Assembly (NCBI GenBank): GCA_021613375.1
Contig: CM038716.1
Location: forward strand, 10,086,766-10,150,765
DNA length: 64,000 bases
Direction of reading: 5' to 3'
Origin: Megaleporinus macrocephalus
Lineage: Eukaryota; Chordata; Actinopteri; Characiformes; Anostomidae
Shown: positions 56,699 to 64,000 of the stretch, in pieces
How positions within the stretch are numbered: position 1 is the stretch's first letter
Layout of the letters: every line of letters starts with the position of its first letter
Made by a program: the position numbers and the translations under genes
Notes under the pieces: model-generated
Databases searched by the model: none
Told to the model about the DNA's origin: nothing
Seen by the model: only the letters and a program-made list of their open reading frames with translations

Positions 56699-57621
56699 AA
56701 ACATTGATGAAGTGTATGATTGTCTTGATATGCAAACGTGGCACAGAATACTAGGCCATTGTAACTTTGATGACATTGCAAAGCTGGAGAATGTTGTTGA
56801 AGGAATGTCTACTGAGGACAAAAAGGATAAGTCAAACCAAAACTGTGAAATATGCACTCAGGGCAAATTCACACAAAGCAGAAACAGACAGGCAGATGCG
56901 AAGGCTACATCCATACTTGAGCTAGTGCACACAGACTTATACGGCCCCATAGAACCAGCAGATAAAGATGGGTACAAGTATACAATAGCATTTACTGATG
57001 ATTTTTCCATATTTTCTGAAGGAAGAAAGCTATGCAGCATAAGCTACAGAGAAATTCATAGCAGATGTAGCTCCTTATGGGAAAATTAAGTGTATAAGGT
57101 CTGACAACGATACAGAATTTACTGGACAGGAGTTCCAGTCCTTACTTAGGAGTAATGGGATAAGGCACGAGACAAGTGCACCCTACTCCCCTCATCAGAA
57201 CGGAACTGCTGAAAGGGGATGGAGAACATTATTTGAGATGGCACGATGCAGGCTGTTGGAGAGTAACCTCCCAAAGCAGTTGTGGACGTATGCAGTGCAA
57301 ACAGCAGCTCAGATTCACAACAGGTGTTACAGCAAACGTCTAGAGCAGACACCTTACTCTGATTTCACAGGTAACACACCCAACCTGTCTAACATGAAGG
57401 TATTCGGATCTGAATGTTACGCGTATAAGCAGGACAAAGAGAGGCTGGATGCTGGGTGTGACAAAGGGATCTTTGTCGGCTATGATAAGTATAACCCAGC
57501 TTACAACATCCACTACCCGGAGACAGGACAAGTCCTAAAACATAGGGTGGTAAAAACAATCACTAAAGGCAGCGAAGATAGCCAGACGCAGAGAGCCATG
57601 GGGATGCAACACCAAAGGTAG
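56664..57621 (+). pseudogene. copia integrase
   Basis: The first frame (to 57,089) has WHRILGHCNFDDI and NCEICTQGKF (His/Cys zinc site), then LVHTDLYGPI with the first catalytic Asp. After a frame change near 57,020 the sequence reads CIRSDNDTEFTG (second Asp) and SPHQNGTAERGWRTLFEM (Glu). The 57,238-57,621 frame carries the C-terminal part with VFGSECYAY and FVGYDKYNPAY. This enzyme inserts the DNA copy in live elements; frame breaks disable it. Confidence 0.78.
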
Positions 57622-59385
57622 TGAGCCAGGGTCAGGAACAGTCTGAAGAGACTAGAGAGCCTAGTGTGGAGACGACTGAGGGAAGTCCAACCCAGGTAGA
57701 TGGTACGGAGAAAGAGCAGGTAGAACAGAGATATCCTGTGAGGGAGAGAAAGGCTCCAGAATACCTGAAAGAGTACCAGTGCAAAGCAGATTGTGATGAT
57801 GAAACAGAAAATGTGGATTACTTCTACAGAGTGACCTCTGGTGTACCTAAAACGTTTAGTGAGGCAAAGAATTCAGAGAAGTTCAAAGTATGGGGTGATG
57901 CGATGAAAGAAGAGATGCAATCCTTAACTGAGAATGAAACTTTCACTCTGACACCACTGCCGCGGGGCAAACAAGCAGTGGGAGGTCGCTGGGTATATGC
58001 AGTGAAGGAAAGCCCAGATGGATCTGAGACTTGTGAAGCCAGATATGTGGCAAAGAGGTACGGTCAGGTGGAAGGGATTGACTATAAAGAGACTTTTTCA
58101 CCCACTGCCAACATGACCTCTGTCCGAGCACTGATGCAGGTAGCAGGAGGATCTTATCCCTCACCAAATGGATGTAAAGACCTCTTACTCGCATGCTTCC
58201 ATGGACTGTGAGGTATATATGGAGCAACGGGAAGGTTTTGAGGTTATACCAAAAACAGGTGAACATCTTGTGTGTAAACTCAACAAGTCATTGTATGGGT
58301 TAAAACAGTCAGAACTGGAATATGTTACTGCATGATCACCTTACAGGGAACGGTTTGGTGCAAAATGATGCTGACCACTGTGTCTACACCAGAGAATCTG
58401 GGAAGGAGAAAATCATACTGTTAGTGGGGGGTTGATGATTTAATCAGAGCAGCTAGTGACAACACCATACTAAGAGATGTGAAAGAAATGCTGAAGACAA
58501 GGTTGAAGATGAAGGATACGGGTCCACTTAAACACTTCCTAGGTATTGATTTTAACTACAGTGATGGAGAAATCAAAATGACACAAAAGAGACACATTGA
58601 GAAAATGTTAGCCAGATTTGGAATGTCTGAATGCAAACTGAGATCCACTCCATCTGAGCAGACATTACATTTTAACAATGATGGTGATGTAACTGATCCA
58701 ACAGGTTACAGAGAGATAGCGTGTAGCTTGATATACATCATGACGTGTACCAGACCAGACTTGAGTTGGATAATTAGTAAGCTATCACGACACTTGGCAG
58801 AACCAAAGCAACAGCATTGGACGGCTTTGAAACATTTACTGAGGTGCTTAAAAGATGCTATGGATCAGGAATTAAACGACCGGAAATGTGAGAAAGGCTT
58901 ACAGCTTGAGGGGTTTAGTGACGCTGATTGGGCAGCTGATAAAAATGACAGGAGAAGCACCACTGGATACTGTTTCAGCTTAACTGAGACTGGTGCAGTC
59001 ATATCATGGAAGAGCAGGAAGCAGCCAACAGTGGCGCTATCTAGCTGTGAAGCAGAGTACATGGCTCTAGCAGCCGCTACTCAGGAGAGCATGTATCTTC
59101 TTCAACTACTAAAAGGGATGGATGGTACTAACCAGCATTAACCAGTCAAAATCTATGAGGACAACCAGGGGGCGATAGCGTTATCCAAGAACCCAGTGTG
59201 TAGACAGAGAAGCAAGCATGTGGATATAAAATATCACTTTGTACGGTCTGCACATGCAGAGGGGAAAATGAATGTTGCTTACTGTCCTACTGCAGACATG
59301 GGAGCTGATGTACTTACCAAACCAGTGTTGAAGGTCAAATCTGAGAAAGTCATGGGTTATTTGTTTGGAGAGTAATGGAAGCTGG
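57621..59385 (+). pseudogene. copia reverse transcriptase and RNase H
   Basis: 57,621-58,211 carries YPVRERKAPEYL, WGDAMKEEMQSL, VGGRWVYAVK and YKETFSPTANMTSVRALM. The catalytic box near 58,430 is spoiled by an extra base, giving a stop before DDLI. From 58,479 the frame reads KHFLGIDFNY, LIYIMTCTRPDLSW and FSDADWAADKNDRRSTTGYC (RNase H), and SSCEAEYMAL. The end, to about 59,375, has EDNQGAIALSKNP and KHVDIKYHFVR in a shifted frame. Order and motifs are those of copia pol. Confidence 0.8.
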
Positions 59386-59594
59386 TAAGTGAAATTAATG
59401 TAATGAAGAATTGAAGTAAAGAAGGTATTTTTCTGTTACTTAAGTTTTCAGAACAGCCAGTATGTGGAATGTTTTTGTTTTATGAGTTATACTGTAACTG
59501 AGTACATTAGAAAATGAGTTCTGTATCTTTTTGGTTTTGTTTTTCACTATACAGTAGAGAGAGAGAGAGCTGTAAACAAGTCTTTGAGTGGGAG

Positions 59595-59815
59595 TGTTAA
59601 GCATATTTGTTATTTGTTATATCAGCATCCAATTAGATATGTATGGCGTGATGACGTCAGTGCCCATATAAATGCCCACGCGCACCACCACGCTTTATGT
59701 TTGAATTAACTCAGCAGTTGCAGTTGTGCCAGTCAATGGAGAAGATGTTTGTCGAGTGATTTCTCTTAGATAAGCTAGTCGATAAAGTTGTTTACTGTGT
59801 GCCCTAAGTAAAACA
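59595..59815 (+). repeat. copia 3' LTR
   Basis: About 221 bases from TGTTAAGCATATTTG to AAGTAAAACA, so TG...CA ends, preceded by a purine-rich tract (GAGTGGGAG). It holds a TATAAA box (CCATATAAATG) and a TGACGTCA palindrome upstream of it, a plausible LTR promoter. No matching 5' LTR is present. Confidence 0.65.
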
Positions 59816-60105
59816 GAACGTTCAGTAACATACCTGAACACTGTATTACACTAATAAAGCCTGTAGACTCTCAGCAGATCATTCAGTAACATACCTGAAC
59901 ACTGTATTACACTAATAAAGCCTGTAGACTCTCAGCAGATCATTCAGTAACATACCTGAACACTGTATTACACTAATAAAGCCTGTAGACTCTCAGCAGA
60001 TCATTCAGTAACATACCTGAACACTGTATTACACTAATAAAGCCTGTAGACTCTCAGCAGATCATTCAGTAACATACCTGAACACTGTATTACATTAATA
60101 AAGAA
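59816..60105. repeat. 61-bp satellite, unit 4
   Basis: Nearly five copies of the 61-bp unit. The left edge starts mid-unit at the copia LTR. Confidence 0.95.
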
Positions 60106-60189
60106 TGAAGAGTAGTAGGATATTTAAATTTTTTTTATTATTTTTATATTTGCTGATGTGTGGGTTTGGGGAGCGAGGGTTGGGGTGAT

Positions 60190-60627
60190 TTGAAGAAGGT
60201 TTGGGTTGATTCAGGAGGTTGAGGTTGATTTAGGAGTTTGAGGTTGATTTAGGAGGTTGAGGTTGATTGTAGGAGGTAAGGTTTGATTTAGGAGGTTGAG
60301 GTTGATTTAGGAGGTAGGGGTTGATTGTAGGAGGTAGGGTTTGATTGTTGGAGGTTGAGGTTGATTCAGGAGGGAGGGTTTGATTGTAGGAGGTAGGGTT
60401 TGATTTTAGGAGGTAGGGTTTGATCGTAGGAGGTAGGGTTTGATTGTCGGAGGTAGGGTTTGATTGTAGGAGGTAGGGTTTGATCGTAGGAGGTAGGGTT
60501 TGATTTTAGGAGGTAGAGTTTGATTGTAGGAGGTAGGGTTTGATTGTTGGAGGTAGGGTTTGATTGTAGGAGGTAGGGTTTGATTGTAAGAGGGTTGGGG
60601 TTTATTGCTGGAGGTTGGGTTTGTTCT
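60190..60627. repeat. 19-20-bp G-rich minisatellite after gene copy 4
   Basis: Mostly the 20-bp GTAGGAGGTAGGGTTTGATT form here, with fewer 19-bp units than in units 1-3. Confidence 0.85.
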
Positions 60628-63600
60628 TTATAGCCATCTGTTGTCATGCTGACACCAGTCCGGTCTCTTACGTCCTCTGCCTCCACCACGCCTCCCTCTT
60701 TCTCCAAAACCGCCTCTCTCCCTTTGTGGAGGAGTGAATCCATCATTATGGCTGGGGCCGTGACTTCTCTCAGTGGCCTCCTCCTCCCACTGGTGTCTCG
60801 GCACCCTAGGTCGTCCCTGGTGCCGATGCGTCCACTGAACTTCGGACTGCTGCCTGGGTCGATGATGGCAGTCAGTCCGTGGACGAGGAGGAGGCTGCAC
60901 CCCAGGAGAGTCTCTGTGAGCTACAAATGCAGATACACTCATGTTAGTATCAGTGAGTAGTTACTGTAGAAGAACTTTTGGGTTCCTGAAGAACGTTTTA
61001 ATGGAAGCTTCTATGTAAAACAGATGTGTGAGCATGAAAAACCTTGTAGAAGCTCCACTACCAGTGAAAGTTTATCTCTAGAGTCATATATCCAACCCAA
61101 GATCTGGAGAAGTACCTTTTTTTGTAAGAGTGTATGTTCATGTAAACAGAATCTGAGATCTGTTTTCTTTACTCACCCCGAGATGACTGAGGTGGCTGAC
61201 GTGGTGGAGGTGGCTGAGGACGTTGAGGCAGCTGACGTGGTTGACGCTGCTGACGTTGCTGAGGCACCTGAGGCGTCTCAGGTGGCTGACGCGGCTGACG
61301 CAGATGACGTGGCTGAGGTGGCTGGCACAGATGACGTGGCTGAAGCTGCTGAGGTGGCTGAGGTGGATGACGTGGCTGAGGCGGCTGAATTTTAAGTGCC
61401 GTCCTCTTCATATCATCCATGGTGGACTCAGCCGAAGCTCCACCTTCCTCCACCTCCTCGGTCTGGTCTCGTGCTGTAACATGAAAGAAACATCAACAGC
61501 TGTCCAGATCCATCACTGTGGTTGGACCTGACTCTGGTGTTTGTGTTGCTCGCATACAAACTGGACTCAGAGTCACCTCGTAAAACGAGTCCGAGCAGAA
61601 TCAGTATGAGTTCAGATGAATATTAATAACTAACTAATAAATCCTGATGAAATATTAGCAGTTCTTTAGACATTCTCAGTTATTATGATGATCATCAAGC
61701 TACTAGGTTCTTCTACTCACCCAGACATCCACAATAATATGCCCTGGCGGAGTCCAGCAGAGGCGCCAGCACCTCCACAATGTCCCGGTAATCAGGCGCC
61801 GAGGACATCAAGCACAGGAAGTCGTGGACTGATTTAATAGAAATAAATATTAGCAGTTGTTCAGCTGAGTCTTCATCACAGAACCTAGTAAAGATGGTGA
61901 TACTGATATTGAAGACTTGAGGATCAGCTGATCTGATGTTTCTACTTCTTAAGCTCTAAAGATGATCAGCTCTTTCTGCTCATATCAGTCTGAGACCACC
62001 AGCTGTTACCACATGGGCTCTATCTTTAGTTTCTGGTGCTCATTAGCTTTACTCACTGAGATGCTGATCCCTCCCGGTGACGAGCTCCTCCAGGATGCTA
62101 TCCAGGGCCTGGGTGATGATGTCGGCCCTGGACTCGTTGTTGTTCACTAGTTCATTTAGAAAGAATGAATGAAAACAGGTTCATGTTAACATTAAACATG
62201 ATTCCTACTTTTACCTGCATGTTATTATGATGACTCACCTGGAGGTTCTCCGTGCACCTTACGGAGGTACATCAGGGCGTTAGCAGCCAGCTGGACCAAC
62301 AGCCCTGTCAGCATCTCATCCACTGGATTCACATTGATACACACTGTCAGTTCTCCAGCTGCATCGTTTTCACTCTTCATATATTTGCACTGAGCGTTTC
62401 CGGTACTTACCAAGCTGTGTGTACAGCGTGTCCAGGTGAGGGCAGAAGATGTTCCGCAGGGCCTCCACCTCTGCATCCACCCCCACCTGTACATCAGTTC
62501 CTGGTTCTGAAAGGATCAGCAGATGTTCAGTCATATTATGGTGGGTTCTGATCATCAAGTCACATCACCAAATGCTGCCTGACTGAGTTTGAGTGGTCAT
62601 CATCAACTGATATAGTTCTATCTGCTGGAATGGACCAACGCCAGCCTAGTCTATTCTGCTGCCCTGGTGTCAGAGAAGCTTCTGAGTTCTGTTACTCACC
62701 CAGAGCCATGCTGGTGAATCCTCGGATGCTGTCCAGATGATGTGTTAACAGCACCCCGGCATCAGCAAACTCAGGAACCGTTCGCATCACCGCCAGCACC
62801 TTGTTAACTGATTCAATAGAAATAAACATCAGCAGATGTTCAGCTGCTACATCATCACAGAACCTGGTGAAGATGCTGATCCAGATATTGAAGCTCTGAG
62901 CATCAGCAGATCTGATATTTACTGACCCAGCCAACATGTTCATGTGGACCCCACATCAGTTAAAGACGGGCTGCCGATTGGGTCCACTTGGGGCAACCTG
63001 GTAGGGGCCCACAGAGATTTGTCCATTGCCTACATACGGGCCCTGTGTGTGTGTTAGTCAATGTGGACCAATAACTAGGGCCGATCCGGACTGCAAGATG
63101 GGCCCAAGTGAACAACCGACCATGTGAACAGTGCCATAACTGTGGGCCCCCAACAGTAGCCTAAGTGGGACTCACAACTGTAACCCAAACGGGGCAAAAA
63201 GCTATAACCCAGCGGGGCTCCATGTATCACCAATCATAAAGCCCCTACAAGCCCACGTGAAACCCATACAGGCCAGATAAGAACCATACGGGCCCCACAT
63301 GGACATGTTGGCTGTGAAGTCTTTAGTATCATGTTTAATATTTAGTGTTTATGTGCTTTACTCACTCAGGTGCTGGTCAGGTGAGAATGCGAGTCTCTGC
63401 AGCAGCACAAGAACTACCTCGCAGGCGGCCTCGATCAGGGCGTTGGTGTTGTTCGCTGATGTTTGTAGAAGATATTCAGTGAGAGTGAGATGTTGAGAGA
63501 TATTAAGATATTCATGTTTCTGCTTTTGTCTGAATGTAGTTTTTGTAGTGAGTTCTTCTTTTACTCACCCGGAGGGAACTTGAGGTTCTGCAGTTCAGAT

Positions 63601-63869
63601 ACCTGCATGTTCTCCAGCAGGTATCTGAATGCGTCTGCTGCAGAGATCACCCTGACGATGGTCATCATCTTCTGGTCGTCTTTCACATTAATAAACACTG
63701 TCAGTCGTCCAGCCGTGTTATTTTCATACTTGATATATTTCCACAGGTCATTTCCGTTACTTACCGAAGGACTGGACAGGGTGATCTACGTGGGAGGACA
63801 CTGGGGTCATAGGAGTCCCTACCCCCGTGTCCTCGACCTCATCCACGACCGGAGCTCCTGAGTCAGATT
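60628..63869 (-). CDS. modular RGG-tailed protein, gene copy 4 (partial, cut by window end)
   Basis: Exons 5-14 in transcript order: 63869-63765, 63679-63569, 63455-63366, 62807-62700, 62506-62411, 62322-62239, 62146-62057, 61828-61721, 61473-61177, 60920-60628. All are GT-AG, phase 1 and open. Exons 1-4 lie beyond the window. Exon 13 is the long form (297 bases), as in copy 2. Amino-acid differences from the other copies are few: ALRNIF for ALRDIF in exon 9, SMALG for SMTLG in exon 8, and FTPPQ for CAPPQ with FGERG for FGGRG in exon 14. Confidence 0.75.
62928..63314. mobile_element. MITE in intron 7 of gene copy 4
   Basis: Same element and site as in copies 1-3, full length with both terminal inverted repeats. 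Confidence 0.75.
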
Positions 63870-64000
63870 CTAAGAAGATCAGCAGATGTTCAGTAACGTT
63901 ATGGTCAGTTCTGATGATCCTTGTCAAGTCAGACAATAATGACATCACCAAATCTTAACTAGGGCCTGATGGAGTTCAGGTGGTCTTCATTAACTTCATT

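Larger units (their letters stand above)
56138..59815 (+). mobile_element. 5'-truncated Ty1/copia retrotransposon
   Basis: Plus-strand domains come in copia order: end of Gag, protease, integrase, reverse transcriptase, RNase H, then one LTR. There is no 5' LTR; the element begins abruptly within Gag-coding sequence after ACACACTTTCT. On the right its LTR abuts the 61-bp satellite, so about 120 bases of unit linker are missing. Several frame breaks make it non-functional. Copia elements are uncommon in vertebrates other than fish and amphibians. Confidence 0.85.

Overview
The window looks like a repeat-rich stretch of a ray-finned (teleost) fish genome. The signs are a split gene with GT-AG introns, L2-type LINEs, several Tc1/mariner-like families, a DIRS-type tyrosine-recombinase retroelement, Ty3/gypsy and Ty1/copia remnants, MITEs and many minisatellites. 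Nothing bacterial or archaeal is present. The species cannot be fixed from the sequence alone.

The main structure is a tandem segmental duplication with units of about 16-19.5 kb. Units begin near 5,035 (unit 1), 21,315 (unit 2), 40,775 (unit 3) and 59,815 (unit 4, cut by the window end). The tail of an earlier unit lies at about 4,124-5,035. Each unit has, left to right: a 61-bp satellite; a 19-20-bp minisatellite; a minus-strand gene of 14 coding exons; its upstream region with a perfect CRE palindrome; a variable zone of retroelement insertions; a dead Tc1 element; a 72/36-bp minisatellite; a dead IS630-like DDE transposase gene on the minus strand; and a 37-bp minisatellite.

I do not recognise the gene. 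Spliced by its visible GT-AG signals, it encodes about 613-625 residues. The N-terminus is a charged region with a Cys cluster and a basic stretch. The middle is a set of short helical-looking modules, each on its own exon. Then come a Pro/Gln/Arg-rich exon and an Arg/Gly-rich (RGG-like) C-terminus. Every intron is phase 1. A block of four exons with its introns has clearly been duplicated inside the gene, so there is duplication at two scales. Copies 2 and 3 look intact, copy 1 has a one-base frameshift in exon 4, and copy 4 is intact for the ten exons in the window.

Region by region: 1-4,120 is unrelated flank with a 67-bp satellite and no convincing gene. 4,124-5,035 is the tail of unit 0 with a Tc1-like fragment. 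5,035-21,314 is unit 1, with a broken gypsy element. 21,315-40,774 is unit 2, with a DIRS-type element at about 27.5-31.3 kb and an L2 LINE at about 31.7-35.6 kb. 40,775-59,815 is unit 3, with a gypsy solo LTR and a 5'-truncated copia element at 56.1-59.8 kb. 59,816-64,000 is the start of unit 4. The units differ mainly in satellite copy number and in retroelement insertions, several of which removed host sequence.
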